A DNA stretch of 32,241 nucleotides from CAZISM01 sp964541895 (lineage in GTDB: Bacteria; Zhuqueibacterota; Zhuqueibacteria; Residuimicrobiales; Residuimicrobiaceae): NCBI GenBank assembly GCA_964541895.1, contig CAZISM010000057.1, positions 1 through 32,241 on the forward strand. The letters are read 5' to 3'. Numbering within the stretch: the first letter of the stretch is position 1; each line of letters begins with the position of its first letter. The notes below the pieces were generated by a model. The model had not been told where the DNA came from. It did not search any database and saw only the letters and a program-made list of their open reading frames with translations. A program made the translations under genes and the position numbers. Of the stretch, positions 1 to 9,615 are shown piece after piece.

Positions 1-836
1 TGGCCAAGATCGCCGAAAGCAATGAAAAAAAGAAGCTGGAGGAGACCAAAAAGCTGTACGAAAAGGGAATTATCCCGCGCGTTGAATTCGACCAGGCCAA
101 CACCACGTATAAAAAAACCGGCTACGATTATGAAAACGCCAAGCAGCAGCTGGAATCCACGCTGGACAAAGGCAGCCCGGAGCGGATCGAAGTGCTGAAA
201 TTAAAGCTGTCCAACGCCAAAGAAGAGCTGGACGAGATTGAAGCGCGCTATGAAGCGTCGGTGGTTCGGGCGCCCGTCGCCGGCATGATCATGGCGCCTG
301 AGGCCAGCGACGGCCGCCGCGAAGCGATCAAAAAAGAGGGCGACCTTTTCAAGGAAGGGGATCTGATCGTCACTATCGGCGCCACCGAATCCTTTATCAT
401 CAACACGCAGGTGGGCGAGTTGAGCGCCAAGGATGTGCAGGTCGGCCAGCCGGTGCGCATAACCGGTTTTTCCTTTCCCAATATGGTGCTGCAGGGCAAG
501 GTGGACTGGATGGCTGCATCCGCCACGGTGGCGGAAGATGAGAGATATTATCCGTTGCGCATCTCCATTCCTGATCTGCCGGCCGAGGCGCGCCGGCGCG
601 TGCGTTTTGGCATGCAGGCAGAGGCCGCTATCTGCACCCATGTCTACGAAGGGGTGGTCACGATTCCCATCGAAGCCGTTTCACGATTGAACGGCCAGGA
701 CGTGGTTCTGATCGGCCAGGATGAAACAACGGCGGAAGTGCGCATCGTGCGGCCGGGATACAGTGATGGCAGTAAAGTCGTCATCGAACAAGGGTTGCGT
801 TCCGGCGATCACGTACTTGTGCCGACCTGGCGCTGA
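1..836 (+). CDS. HlyD/MacA-type periplasmic adaptor, 5' end missing
   Basis: The reading frame is already open at base 3 and runs without a stop to TGA at 834-836, so the gene starts upstream of the window. The GTG at 192 is internal, not the start. The visible 277 residues begin with a charged, heptad-like coiled coil (Lys/Glu-rich, with AKQQLES and LSNAKEELDEIEARYE). A second lipoyl half-motif follows (ASVVRAPVAGMIMAP), then beta-barrel and membrane-proximal domains. This is the usual order in membrane-fusion proteins that link an inner-membrane transporter to TolC. A MacB-like permease and a TolC-family gene follow directly, which supports an adaptor role in a tripartite exporter. The substrate cannot be told from sequence. 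The family assignment is firm; the exact subfamily (MacA, HlyD or other) is not. Confidence 0.85.
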   Translation, partial: AKIAESNEKKKLEETKKLYEKGIIPRVEFDQANTTYKKTGYDYENAKQQLESTLDKGSPERIEVLKLKLSNAKEELDEIEARYEASVVRAPVAGMIMAPEASDGRREAIKKEGDLFKEGDLIVTIGATESFIINTQVGELSAKDVQVGQPVRITGFSFPNMVLQGKVDWMAASATVAEDERYYPLRISIPDLPAEARRRVRFGMQAEAAICTHVYEGVVTIPIEAVSRLNGQDVVLIGQDETTAEVRIVRPGYSDGSKVVIEQGLRSGDHVLVPTWR

Positions 837-847
837 AGGATGGCCTC

Positions 848-1978
848 ATGAGACTATTCACCCTGAACACACTGCAAAAACAGTTTCTCCAGCGCTATCG
901 AATGGTCCTGGCCAGCCTGACCGTTGGCTGCGCCTGCCTTTTCGTTTTGATGTATTCAAACCATGTGGTCAAACTGGAAGTCGGCCGCCGTTTTCACGCG
1001 CAGGGATCGGATCTGTTTTCCATTATCAACCGCTACGGCAATGGCAATCTGGGAGCGGCCCAGATGAGGCGGCTGGATCCTTCGACGTTGGAGGTGCTCA
1101 AGCGCGACCCGTCCTTCATTCTCGGCGTAGCGCCGGAATATCATCGCACGGAAAAAATACGATACCGCGATGCAGAGCAGGAGATGTCCACCATCGGTGT
1201 TTCAGCGGCCTATGGTGATGTGTACAATGTGCATACGCTGCATGGCCGATTTTTCAGTGAACTGGATTCAACCGGCGATTTTTGTCTGATCGGCTACCGA
1301 GTGTGGAAAAAATGGTCGGCCGGTCCTTCTGATTCTCTGTTGGGGCAATCGCTGCAAATCGGCAGGCAGGCGTGCAAGATCATCGGCGTGCTCGCGCCCA
1401 GCTCGGCGGTCTCCGGAGAATATCGCCTGGACGAATCGGTGCTGATGCCGTATTATACCATGATGCAATTTCACACCGACAAAGAATTTACCAAAGTCAC
1501 CCTCGCCGCCAATCCGGCGCGGCATATTGCGGAAACCGCGGACTATATTCAATCGCGGTTGACACAATTAGCCGGAGATATATCGGCCTATGAGATCAGC
1601 AATCAAACCCTGTTCGCCAGCAGAATCGCGCAGCGAATAAAATATATCTCTGTCATCGCCGGCGGCCTGGCCAGCATGGCGCTGCTGTTCGGCACCTGGC
1701 AGCTGTACCTGATCCTGATACTGGAAAAAGTCGTGTCGGAATCAGCCGCAGAGCCGCGCAGAAAGGCCTCCTATTACCTGTCACGGGCGCTGGCCAATGG
1801 ATTGATCACCAGTGCAGGTGGCGTTTTGCTGGGCCAGATGCTGGCCTGGATGATTGGTTCGCTCAGTGGCTGGGTTTGGCAATTTGCTGTATGGCCGGTG
1901 CTGATGACGCTGCTGCTCGCCAGCCTGCTGACGGTCTTTATCGGTTGGCGTGTCCATTCGTTGTCACCGGGCCGGTGA
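848..1978 (+). CDS. MacB/FtsX-like ABC transporter permease without ATPase domain
   Basis: This 376-residue protein has one N-terminal membrane helix (about residues 19-37), a large extracytoplasmic domain of the MacB periplasmic-core type (about 40-265), and three C-terminal helices (about 265-285, 315-340 and 345-368). That is the layout of FtsX/MacB-type permeases. It has no Walker motifs, so it needs a separate ATPase. None lies between the adaptor and the TolC gene; it may be encoded upstream of the window. The ATG start lies 11 bases after the adaptor stop, with GAAGGA just upstream. The cytoplasmic loop is short, and the C-terminus lacks the usual DP-x-x-ALR ending seen in the second permease of this window, so it is a divergent member. 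It probably works with the adaptor and TolC neighbours. Confidence 0.75.
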   Translation: MRLFTLNTLQKQFLQRYRMVLASLTVGCACLFVLMYSNHVVKLEVGRRFHAQGSDLFSIINRYGNGNLGAAQMRRLDPSTLEVLKRDPSFILGVAPEYHRTEKIRYRDAEQEMSTIGVSAAYGDVYNVHTLHGRFFSELDSTGDFCLIGYRVWKKWSAGPSDSLLGQSLQIGRQACKIIGVLAPSSAVSGEYRLDESVLMPYYTMMQFHTDKEFTKVTLAANPARHIAETADYIQSRLTQLAGDISAYEISNQTLFASRIAQRIKYISVIAGGLASMALLFGTWQLYLILILEKVVSESAAEPRRKASYYLSRALANGLITSAGGVLLGQMLAWMIGSLSGWVWQFAVWPVLMTLLLASLLTVFIGWRVHSLSPGR

Positions 1979-2084
1979 GCGGTATGCCTCGTATTCGATC
2001 CGATCGGTCACTGAATAAGCCAAGCCGGAAAAGCCGGAACCAAAGTACGCGAAGGACAACTCTTAACACACGTGATCCATACCA

Positions 2085-3662
2085 ATGAACACTCGTATCA
2101 GTACAAGACTCGTTTTGTTCGGTTTGTTGCTCATTCAAGTTAACGGGTGGGCTCAAGAATCCAATTCCGCCATCGATGTGCGTCTGGCGTCACCCAATGG
2201 CCTGGCCGCATCGAAGCTCGCCACAACAGCAGGGTCCGCGCCGTCTGATGAAGTCGAGATTACGCTGGATTCACTCGGCTACGCCCCCATGACCCTGGAA
2301 ACGGCCATCGACCTGGCCATCCGGCACAATCGAATTTTAAAGTACTATCGGTACTCGGAAGAGATTTCCGTTCTGAATCTGAAACAGGCGGAATATCGTT
2401 TTTTGCCGTCGGCCTATATCACCGGCGGTCGCAATGAAAGCCGCAACGACGATCTGGGCTATTCCATCAAGAAAAAGGGGCTGTCGAGTTCGCTGGGTTT
2501 TTACCGGGCGCTGGAAACCGGCGGCAGCGTCAGCATCGGCGTGTCCAGCAGCACCAGTGAATCTTCCAACAATGCCGGTGTGACCAATTACAATACCAAT
2601 GTGGGCATTTCGGTCAGCCAGCCCCTGTTGCAGGGCTTTGGCATCAAAGTGAATATGATTCCCATCGATCGGGCCAAGGCCTACGCCAACATCTCCCTGC
2701 TTTATGTTAAACAGAATCTGATCGACCTGGTCACCGCCATTGAAAGCCAGTATTGGGATCTGATCCTCGTGTATGAGGATTACAAGATCCAGCAACAGGC
2801 GTTCAAGAGGGCCAAGGATCTGCTCGAGATCAACAAAATGTTGATCGAAAGCGGTCGCATGGCGGCTCAGGAAATCGTGCAGGCGGAATCGGATTTGGCC
2901 TCGAGAGAAATTTCTGTGTCCGGGGCGGAAAACTCTATTACCCTGAACCAGGTGGCGCTGCAGTCGCAGCTGGATCTGGACAAAAGACTGATGATCCGGC
3001 CGACCACGCAGATGGATTTCAAGCCGGTGGCGCTTAAGCTGCAGGAGTGTCTTGATCGCGCGTTTACAAACCGGCCGGATTGGGCGATCTGGCAATTATA
3101 TCTGGACATTTCACGGATGGACCTGCTGGTGGCGCAAAACAGCAATCGCTATTATCTGGGCAGCTATGCCAGCGTCGGCAGCGACGCCAATCGAACGGAT
3201 GACCTTTACAAAACCGCCAAAGATGCATTCGGCTTTAATACCCTCACCTGGAATATCGGGCTCTCCTTTTCTTTTCCCTTTAACAAGCAGTATCTGGCCA
3301 ACGGCTATGAACAGGCCCGTATTATCCTGGAACGCCAGGAAATATATGTCGAGGAATTGCGCGACAATATTCGCATCGATGTGGAAAATGCAGTCAGGCT
3401 GGTGCAGTACACCCTGAATCAGGTAGGCCTGGCACAGCGCGCCAAAGAGCTGGCGGCACAAAAGCTGCAGCTGGAAGAGGACAAGATGCGGGTGGGACGT
3501 TCCAGCAATTTTCAGGTCATCAGCTATCAGCGCGATTTGACCAATGCCCAAAACGAAGAACTGCGCGCCATCGCCGGCTATCTGAAGGCGCTCGGACAAC
3601 TGGAACGGAGCATGGGCACCACGCTGCAGAAATGGGGCATGGAAGTGGAGAAAAGCAAATAG
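2085..3662 (+). CDS. TolC-family outer-membrane efflux protein
   Basis: This 525-residue protein starts with a signal peptide (MNTRISTRLVLFGLLL..., likely cut after GWA at about residue 23). A low-complexity linker of about 45 residues follows. Then come two repeats typical of outer-membrane efflux proteins, beginning at MTLETAIDLAIRHN and near LKLQECLDRAFTNRPDW. Long alpha-helical stretches rich in Gln, Ala and Glu alternate with beta-strand regions (SVSIGVSSST; TWNIGLSFSFPF), matching the helical tunnel and barrel strands. It should be the outer-membrane channel for the adaptor and permease just upstream. The 106-base gap before it holds no clear promoter or terminator, and the ATG at 2085 has no strong Shine-Dalgarno sequence. 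The 103 bases after it hold a weak 6-bp hairpin (3674-3693) without a T run. Confidence 0.92.
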   Translation: MNTRISTRLVLFGLLLIQVNGWAQESNSAIDVRLASPNGLAASKLATTAGSAPSDEVEITLDSLGYAPMTLETAIDLAIRHNRILKYYRYSEEISVLNLKQAEYRFLPSAYITGGRNESRNDDLGYSIKKKGLSSSLGFYRALETGGSVSIGVSSSTSESSNNAGVTNYNTNVGISVSQPLLQGFGIKVNMIPIDRAKAYANISLLYVKQNLIDLVTAIESQYWDLILVYEDYKIQQQAFKRAKDLLEINKMLIESGRMAAQEIVQAESDLASREISVSGAENSITLNQVALQSQLDLDKRLMIRPTTQMDFKPVALKLQECLDRAFTNRPDWAIWQLYLDISRMDLLVAQNSNRYYLGSYASVGSDANRTDDLYKTAKDAFGFNTLTWNIGLSFSFPFNKQYLANGYEQARIILERQEIYVEELRDNIRIDVENAVRLVQYTLNQVGLAQRAKELAAQKLQLEEDKMRVGRSSNFQVISYQRDLTNAQNEELRAIAGYLKALGQLERSMGTTLQKWGMEVEKSK

Positions 3663-3765
3663 CCGGCTTTCGACGGACATGTTTTCCTGTCCGGGATCGA
3701 CAGCGCCGTGACGCCCTGGCGGGCCGTTCATAGCCGCCTGCGCCTGGACGGCAGGATCCGATGGA

Positions 3766-6201
3766 TTGAATACATGGAGTACTTTGAAATATTGTTTGCG
3801 CGACATAACTGAGAAATGCCGGCTCGACATTGGGCGCCAGGCGTTGCCTTCCGGTTTGCCCGGATGGCGCGCGACCGCTCTGGTCTTGCTCATCTGCTGC
3901 AGCTCATCGGCGTGGCCGGCCGGACACGAGCGCTCCGCCGATATCTTTCCTTTCCCCAGAACCATTACTCTTCAATCAACCTCGTTTGTCGTAAATGAAA
4001 CCACCCGTATCCTTCTCCCGGTTCAAGCAAGCAAACAGGACTCTTTTCTTGTGCGTCTCTTCATCGCGCACATGGCCGACCGATTTGGAGTGGCGCTGAC
4101 AGCGTCGGCCGTTTCTGCTTTGCCGATAGACGGCAACTATATTCTTTTTGCTCAAGCCGATAACAGGCTGGTTAAGCAGCATGCCTGGCGCACGCGCTCC
4201 TCTGCCAAACCATCAAACCGGGAAGAAGCCTATATCATCGATATCCGCACCAACAGCCTGGTGGTCATCGGCCGGGATGCGGCCGGTACCTTTTATGGTC
4301 TGCAATCCCTGCGCCAGTTGCTGAAATCCGATCAGGGCCGTGTGTCGGTGGCGACCGGACTGGTCGAGGATTATCCGCGTCTGCCGTTCCGCGGTATCCG
4401 CCTGTATGTGCCGGGTCGCGATCACATTCCGTTTTTCAAGCGATTTATCCGTGATTTCATGGCGCTGTACAAATACAATCGCCTGATTCTCGAGATGAAC
4501 GCCTGTATGCGATTATACAAGCATCCGGAACTTAACATCGGCGCCGTGCAATTGGCCAGGTATCTTTATCATCATCGCCTGGATCGGCCCGCCGGCCCAC
4601 AACAGGAATTTCAGGATTCTTCTCATCAGGATGCCGCTGACGGCGGTATCCTGGAACAGGAGGAAGTGGCGGAGCTGGTGGCGTTTGCCCGACAGCATTT
4701 TATTACCGTGATTCCGGAGCTGCCGTCGCTGACCCATTCCTATTACCTGTTGTCCCGGCATCGCGAGCTGGCTGAAATTCAGAATGCCAAGTGGCCGGAT
4801 ACGTATTGTCCGTCGGAACCGCGTTCCTATGCGCTCTATTTTGACGTGCTCGAAGAGTACATCAACGTCATGCATCCTGAAATGATTCATATCGGCCATG
4901 ATGAATGGCGAATGCCGTTTTCGGAATGCGCGCGCTGTGCCGGAAAAGAGTATGCTGACCTGTTTGTCGCCGACGTCAATAAAATTTACCGCTATCTCGC
5001 AGAGAAAAAAATCAAAGTGGCGATGTGGGGCGACCACCTAGTGGAAGCGGTGCGTGGCAGAGGAGTGCAAAACAGGGAAACGCCCACCGGTCACCGCTAC
5101 CGGATACCCGGAGGCGTGCCGGCCGCCATGGTGCAAGGTTCGATTCCCAAAGATATTGTCGTGTTCAACTGGTTCTGGGGCGATTCCACAAATGATCGCT
5201 TCCTCTCCCGGCTGGGATTTCAACAGGTCCTGGGCAATTTCCGGCCGAACATCGATGGCTGGCAGAGCAGGGCGCATACCAGGGGTCTGCTGGGAGGAGC
5301 GCCTTCGTCATGGGCCGGCACGACAGAGCTTAATTTCGGCAAGGATCTGTTATATGATTTTCTCGCCTGCGCCCAGTTGCTCTGGTCTGAGCAGCTGCTC
5401 ACCTTTTCAGAACTCGCCTCGCTGACGCGCCGTCGTGTGCCTGTCATACAGAAAAGTCTGTCCAGCAAATTATTTCCGGAAGACAAGAGCGGCATCCCGG
5501 AAGCCGTTGATCTGAGCCGCTGGCACAACCTGCACGCTAACAGCACCATTTTGGGTGCAATAGCGGGTGAGTGGGCCCTGCCGGAAATCGACCCGGACGG
5601 GACGGCGGCTGCAGCCTCTGGCAGAACCATTCTTCGTAAAGCAGCCGCCATAGCAACCGGGTCCGATTCATACCATACTTTGCCACGGGAGCGGTTGGGA
5701 TTACCCATTCAGGCCGATGTCAGCCGCCTGATCTTTTGGCACACCCTGGTCCGGCCGGCCGGAAACGAACCGGCCTATCGGCTGATCCATAATTTTATTG
5801 ATACCTCTGATCTGCTGGGCTGGTACGAAATCGTCTATGAAGATGGTTTGCAAATCTCTCTGCCGGTTCGTTACGGTATCAACATTCTCGATTGGCAAGC
5901 CGCTGAGCGGACCATGGATGCATGGGAGCAGGGGAATACCGGATTCCCGCAAACAGTCTATGCCTATCTGGCCCAAGCCGTCGAAGGCAGCAAAGACACA
6001 ACGCACAGCAGACTGGTGTACCGCTATGAATGGACGAATCCTCGTCCAGGCAAAACGATACGACATATTAATCTGAAAGCGTCTGATCGCTTTCGCAATT
6101 CTGAAGGCCGGTTGCTGGAGGCGAATGCCATGATTTTACTCGCCGTCGAATTGGTAAGGGCTGGTACTGACAGCAACCACAAATTGAAATCAGGGAGATG
6201 A
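3766..6201 (+). CDS. Glycoside hydrolase family 20-like beta-N-acetylhexosaminidase
   Basis: The 811-residue product has a membrane or signal segment at about residues 37-52 (ATALVLLICCSSSAW). A GH20 domain-2-like region follows (FPFPRTITLQ to about residue 200, including AGTFYGLQSLRQLL), then a TIM barrel beginning at LPFRGIRLYVPG. The motif HIGHDEW places the Asp-Glu pair typical of GH20 substrate-assisted catalysis at D379-E380, so an active enzyme releasing terminal N-acetylhexosamine is plausible. The last 230 residues have no domain I recognise. The start is uncertain. No ATG precedes the signal segment; TTG 3766 (AGGA ten bases upstream) and TTG 3784 (GGAG four bases upstream) are both possible. 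The stop lies 4 bases before the TonB-dependent receptor start, so the two are very probably co-transcribed. Whether the substrate is external glycan or the cell's own envelope sugar is unknown. Confidence 0.82.
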   Translation: MNTWSTLKYCLRDITEKCRLDIGRQALPSGLPGWRATALVLLICCSSSAWPAGHERSADIFPFPRTITLQSTSFVVNETTRILLPVQASKQDSFLVRLFIAHMADRFGVALTASAVSALPIDGNYILFAQADNRLVKQHAWRTRSSAKPSNREEAYIIDIRTNSLVVIGRDAAGTFYGLQSLRQLLKSDQGRVSVATGLVEDYPRLPFRGIRLYVPGRDHIPFFKRFIRDFMALYKYNRLILEMNACMRLYKHPELNIGAVQLARYLYHHRLDRPAGPQQEFQDSSHQDAADGGILEQEEVAELVAFARQHFITVIPELPSLTHSYYLLSRHRELAEIQNAKWPDTYCPSEPRSYALYFDVLEEYINVMHPEMIHIGHDEWRMPFSECARCAGKEYADLFVADVNKIYRYLAEKKIKVAMWGDHLVEAVRGRGVQNRETPTGHRYRIPGGVPAAMVQGSIPKDIVVFNWFWGDSTNDRFLSRLGFQQVLGNFRPNIDGWQSRAHTRGLLGGAPSSWAGTTELNFGKDLLYDFLACAQLLWSEQLLTFSELASLTRRRVPVIQKSLSSKLFPEDKSGIPEAVDLSRWHNLHANSTILGAIAGEWALPEIDPDGTAAAASGRTILRKAAAIATGSDSYHTLPRERLGLPIQADVSRLIFWHTLVRPAGNEPAYRLIHNFIDTSDLLGWYEIVYEDGLQISLPVRYGINILDWQAAERTMDAWEQGNTGFPQTVYAYLAQAVEGSKDTTHSRLVYRYEWTNPRPGKTIRHINLKASDRFRNSEGRLLEANAMILLAVELVRAGTDSNHKLKSGR

Positions 6202-6205
6202 TGAA

Positions 6206-8422
6206 ATGAAACAAAGCTGGTTCGCAAGGCTATGGATCTACGTGTTGCTGATGATATGGATGGTGCCGTCGCTATACGCTTTTGATATTGCGGGTAAGGT
6301 TCGTGATGCAAAAACCCTCCAGGCTCTGGCGGGCGCGGAAGTGACGATTAAGGGCAGCCAGCGCGGCGTGGTCTGCGATCGTGAAGGCCGATTTTCATTG
6401 ACCGGTCTGGCCGCCGGCAGATATGACCTATCCATCAGTATGATCGGCTATGAAACCAAACAGGTTAAAGTGAGCGTGGGGGAGGGCACCCGTCCAGAGT
6501 TGGATGTTCGCATGACAGCCACTCTTCTGCCCATGCAGCCGGTACAAGTCACCGGCAAAGCCTACCGGAACCTCCTCGAGCAGCCGGCGTTGAAATCAGA
6601 AGCCTTGGCACCTTCCACGACGATTATTCCGCGCCGGGCGATCGAGGACCATCATGCTCAAACCCTGGTGGAGGCCTTGAATTATGTCCCCGGCGCCATG
6701 ACCGAAACCCGTGGCCGCAAGGTCAAACAGTTTCTTTCCTTCCGCGGGCAGCGCTATCCCTATCCGGATTATGTCATCGACGGGGTTTGGCAGAAAGAAT
6801 TTCTGGAATTGCCCTATTTTTTTTCCGCCCAGGATGTCGAATCGATCGAGGTAGTCCGTTCCAGTGCGATTTTGCTCACCGGAGTATCCAATATGGCCGG
6901 TGTGGTTCAGGTAAAGACCAGAGAATATGAAGAGCGTGAATCCAGCTGCCGCCTGGAATACGGCTCATTTAACTCGTGGCGTGGACACCTCTCGCATGGT
7001 AATCGAATACATACGGTGTCGTATGCCGGCGGTTTGGGGTACTCGAGCACAGACGGCCCGAGCGGCAAACATGCCGCAGAAAGGGTCGCCAATTTTTTTG
7101 GCAAGGTGAACTGGCAGCCGACTCCGTCGTTGCGCCTGCAGAGCAGCGCGTTTTACATAAACGGTGATCGACAATTCACCGCAGCCGTGCCGCCGGCGGA
7201 TTCCCGGTATTGGCTCGTCCAGGAAGAGTACGATCCGGTAAAAGCCCTGCTGGTCACCTTTCGTGGATTATATACGACCGGCAAACGATCGACCACGGAA
7301 TTCAAAGCCTCCTACGCCGACCGCAAGCCCTCCTACAAAAGCTATAACACCACCACCGGCGCGCGCAGCAGCTATATAGAGCAGGATCATGAGCTGAACC
7401 TGAGCCTTATCCAGGCGATATCACCCATTCGGGACAATATGCTGCGACTGGCCTTTTTCTACAATCACTGGGTGGCCCCCAACGGCAAACGGTTTTATTA
7501 CGGCAAGGCCTGCGATACGGAAACCTATTCCGGCGTGATAACGGACGAGCACCAGTTCGGCCGGCTTTACCTTGATTTAGGTGTTCGCTGGGAAAAATCG
7601 CACCTGAATCGATACGGCGCCTTTAGCATCAACGAAAGCACCAGGGGATTGACCCAGGTGACCCCGCTTGTGGATGCCTGGCAGCAGCCGATTATCATGA
7701 GTACCTTCGGCGCCGTGTTGTATCTAAACGAATCGTTATCCCTGAACCTGCATTCGGCATTGGGCAAGGTGCAGCCCCGCGCCGGGACGTTGACCACCCA
7801 GCTGATCGAGCCGGAACAGGAAACGCAACTGAAAGCCGATGCAGGCCTGCAGAACCTGTCGCCTCGTTTCGGCCGGGTCTCCCTCGTCTATTTTATGACC
7901 CGGCAGGAGGATGCCATTGTGTTGAGCGGCACCACGAAAGCCATGAGCGACCGTGTTATGGAACTTTATCTGAACCGCGACCAGTATCAAACCGGCGTCG
8001 AACTGGAGTGGCAGTCTCCGGTCCTGTGGCGGCATTGGCGATCATTTTTCAACACCACCCGTCTGGTGGCCAAATCCGATCAGAATGGCACCATGGTGCG
8101 TGACGAAGAATACCCGCAGTGGATCAGCTCTGCCGGCATTCTGGCCCACAGCCAACGATGGTCTCTGAATCTGCTGGCCAAGTATTTGAGCGATTTCAAG
8201 TCCGGGCAATTTTTGCCGATGGTGGCCGGAAAACCCATGGCGCCGCAACCGTTGGGAGATTTTGTCAACCTGGACGTCATCGTCGGGTATGAGATTCTTC
8301 CGGCACAAAAGCTGCAGCTGTTTATCGAGGTCAGAAATATAGCCGATAAGAGTTACGCCACTTCGATCGGTTACCCGGATTTCGGCCGTAGAATCTCCAC
8401 CGGCGTCAACGCATCGCTGTGA
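6206..8422 (+). CDS. TonB-dependent outer-membrane receptor with N-terminal carboxypeptidase-regulatory-like domain
   Basis: This 738-residue protein has a signal peptide (residues 1-25, ending SLYA). A carboxypeptidase-regulatory-like beta-sandwich follows at about 28-95 (AGKVRDAKTLQALAGAEVTI ... GRFSLTGLAAGRYDLSI). A plug domain lies at about 120-235 (IPRRAIEDHHAQTLVEALNYVPG; VESIEVVRSSAILLTG), then a beta-barrel with alternating aromatic strands. Near the C-terminus VRNIADKSYATSIGYPDFGRR matches the typical receptor ending. It should take up a scarce or large ligand across the outer membrane using TonB energy; the ligand is not readable. Unusually, the last residues are NASL rather than an aromatic residue. 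The ATG has GGGAG eight bases upstream. It sits inside a co-oriented operon with a hexosaminidase before it and an ABC module after it. Confidence 0.9.
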   Translation: MKQSWFARLWIYVLLMIWMVPSLYAFDIAGKVRDAKTLQALAGAEVTIKGSQRGVVCDREGRFSLTGLAAGRYDLSISMIGYETKQVKVSVGEGTRPELDVRMTATLLPMQPVQVTGKAYRNLLEQPALKSEALAPSTTIIPRRAIEDHHAQTLVEALNYVPGAMTETRGRKVKQFLSFRGQRYPYPDYVIDGVWQKEFLELPYFFSAQDVESIEVVRSSAILLTGVSNMAGVVQVKTREYEERESSCRLEYGSFNSWRGHLSHGNRIHTVSYAGGLGYSSTDGPSGKHAAERVANFFGKVNWQPTPSLRLQSSAFYINGDRQFTAAVPPADSRYWLVQEEYDPVKALLVTFRGLYTTGKRSTTEFKASYADRKPSYKSYNTTTGARSSYIEQDHELNLSLIQAISPIRDNMLRLAFFYNHWVAPNGKRFYYGKACDTETYSGVITDEHQFGRLYLDLGVRWEKSHLNRYGAFSINESTRGLTQVTPLVDAWQQPIIMSTFGAVLYLNESLSLNLHSALGKVQPRAGTLTTQLIEPEQETQLKADAGLQNLSPRFGRVSLVYFMTRQEDAIVLSGTTKAMSDRVMELYLNRDQYQTGVELEWQSPVLWRHWRSFFNTTRLVAKSDQNGTMVRDEEYPQWISSAGILAHSQRWSLNLLAKYLSDFKSGQFLPMVAGKPMAPQPLGDFVNLDVIVGYEILPAQKLQLFIEVRNIADKSYATSIGYPDFGRRISTGVNASL

Positions 8423-9615
8423 GATCAGCCATGGCCACAAGATCCTTCAGGATCCTTGCTCTGCTCGCTGTGTGGTTCGGGTGCGCGCGCGCCTGCAACG
8501 TGCCGGTGTTTTTATATGCGCTGCAGCAATGGCCGGCCGATACCTATGAACTGGTGGTGTATCAGCAGGACGGCCGGATTCCGCCTGAAGTAGAGCAGAT
8601 GCTGCAGAAGCCGCGCATCGGCCGGCACTCCATTAACCTGTCCATACGGCGGGTGGCAGCCGATTCCGCTGATGGCAAAAGAGATCTGCAGCGGAACGAG
8701 GTCACGACGCTGCCCTGGATGGAGCTTTACTATCCGGCGCATGTTCATATTGCAGAGCCGGTCTGGTCCGGGCCGTGCACGCCGGCGACTCTTTCCCTGA
8801 TTTTGCATTCACCTGTCCGTCAACAGGTGGCTGAAAAAATAGTGGCCGGCGATGCGGTGGTATGGATCGTGTTGACCGCCGGTGATCCCCAACGTGATGC
8901 GCAGGCCGAGTCCGTGGTCAAGGCTGCTCTCGAGCGAGCCGGGCAAGAGCTGGTGGTGCCGGAAACCGGAACGGATAGCAACGGCAATCCCATACCGGTC
9001 ACCGATTTTAAAAACATGCCAGTCTCTTTTTCAGCCGTTGCGGTGGATCGTTCGGATCCGCAAGAGGTCGTTTTGATTCAGATGCTGTTGCATTCAGAGC
9101 CGGATCTGCTTTCTTTCGACCAAGCGATGGCGTTTCCCGTTTTTGGCCGCGGCCGCATGATGTATGCGTTGGTGGGGGAGGGCATTAATGAAAAAAATAT
9201 TCTGGAGGCCTGTCGATCGGCTGTGGCCTGGTGTTCCTGTGAAATCAAAGCTCTTAATCCGGGAGTCGATCTGCTGCTGGCCGCAGACTGGTCCAACCCC
9301 GCGCTCGCCCGGTGGGTAAAAAAAGAGACCATCTCGCCGTTGGTCGGCCTGGACGCGTTCAGACCGGACAGCGTCAAAAAGAAAAACACCGCTCCCCAGG
9401 CAAAGCCGGTCACGGTTGATACCATGACCGCGCCGGAGCTGCAAGAGGGTTTGATCACGCCGGACATCGCCAAAGAACCAGAACCTGCTCCGCAAAAGCC
9501 TGCAAAAAGCGCTCGCCTGCTGAAAAATCTGTTGGTCCTTGCCGGCGGCGGCGCTATATTAGCGATCGTCTTTTCCCTGATTTTGATCCTTAAAAAGCGA
9601 GGTTCCAGGGCGTGA
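8419..9615 (+). CDS. Conserved periplasmic protein of unknown function with C-terminal membrane anchor
   Basis: I do not know a function for this 398-residue protein. It has an N-terminal signal sequence (RILALLAVWFGCARA), probably giving a mature protein that starts at Cys26 (CNVPVFLYALQQWPAD). A periplasmic domain of about 310 residues follows, then a Pro/Lys-rich linker (about 320-360), one C-terminal helix (about 370-392) and a basic tail (LKKRGSRA) expected in the cytoplasm. Cys26, Cys120, Cys265, Cys272 and Cys274 stand out; the last two form a Cys-Ser-Cys motif. From memory, proteins starting with a similar CNVPVF-ALERW block occur beside ABC transporters in Planctomycetes; this was not searched. 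GTG 8419 overlaps the receptor stop (GTGA). ATG 8431 is an alternative that still keeps a signal peptide. The stop overlaps the next gene's GTG. Confidence 0.6.
   Translation: MRSAMATRSFRILALLAVWFGCARACNVPVFLYALQQWPADTYELVVYQQDGRIPPEVEQMLQKPRIGRHSINLSIRRVAADSADGKRDLQRNEVTTLPWMELYYPAHVHIAEPVWSGPCTPATLSLILHSPVRQQVAEKIVAGDAVVWIVLTAGDPQRDAQAESVVKAALERAGQELVVPETGTDSNGNPIPVTDFKNMPVSFSAVAVDRSDPQEVVLIQMLLHSEPDLLSFDQAMAFPVFGRGRMMYALVGEGINEKNILEACRSAVAWCSCEIKALNPGVDLLLAADWSNPALARWVKKETISPLVGLDAFRPDSVKKKNTAPQAKPVTVDTMTAPELQEGLITPDIAKEPEPAPQKPAKSARLLKNLLVLAGGGAILAIVFSLILILKKRGSRA

Noticed and set aside
192..194. GTG as start of the adaptor gene
   Set aside because: The frame is open from base 3 and the upstream residues continue the coiled coil, so this GTG is internal.
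721..1218. 165-residue plus-strand open frame overlapping the adaptor and permease genes
   Set aside because: It overlaps two well-supported genes in another frame and has no domain or ribosome site.
3674..3693. Hairpin after the TolC-family gene as a terminator
   Set aside because: It has only a 6-bp stem with an 8-base loop, and no T run follows. It is too weak to call.
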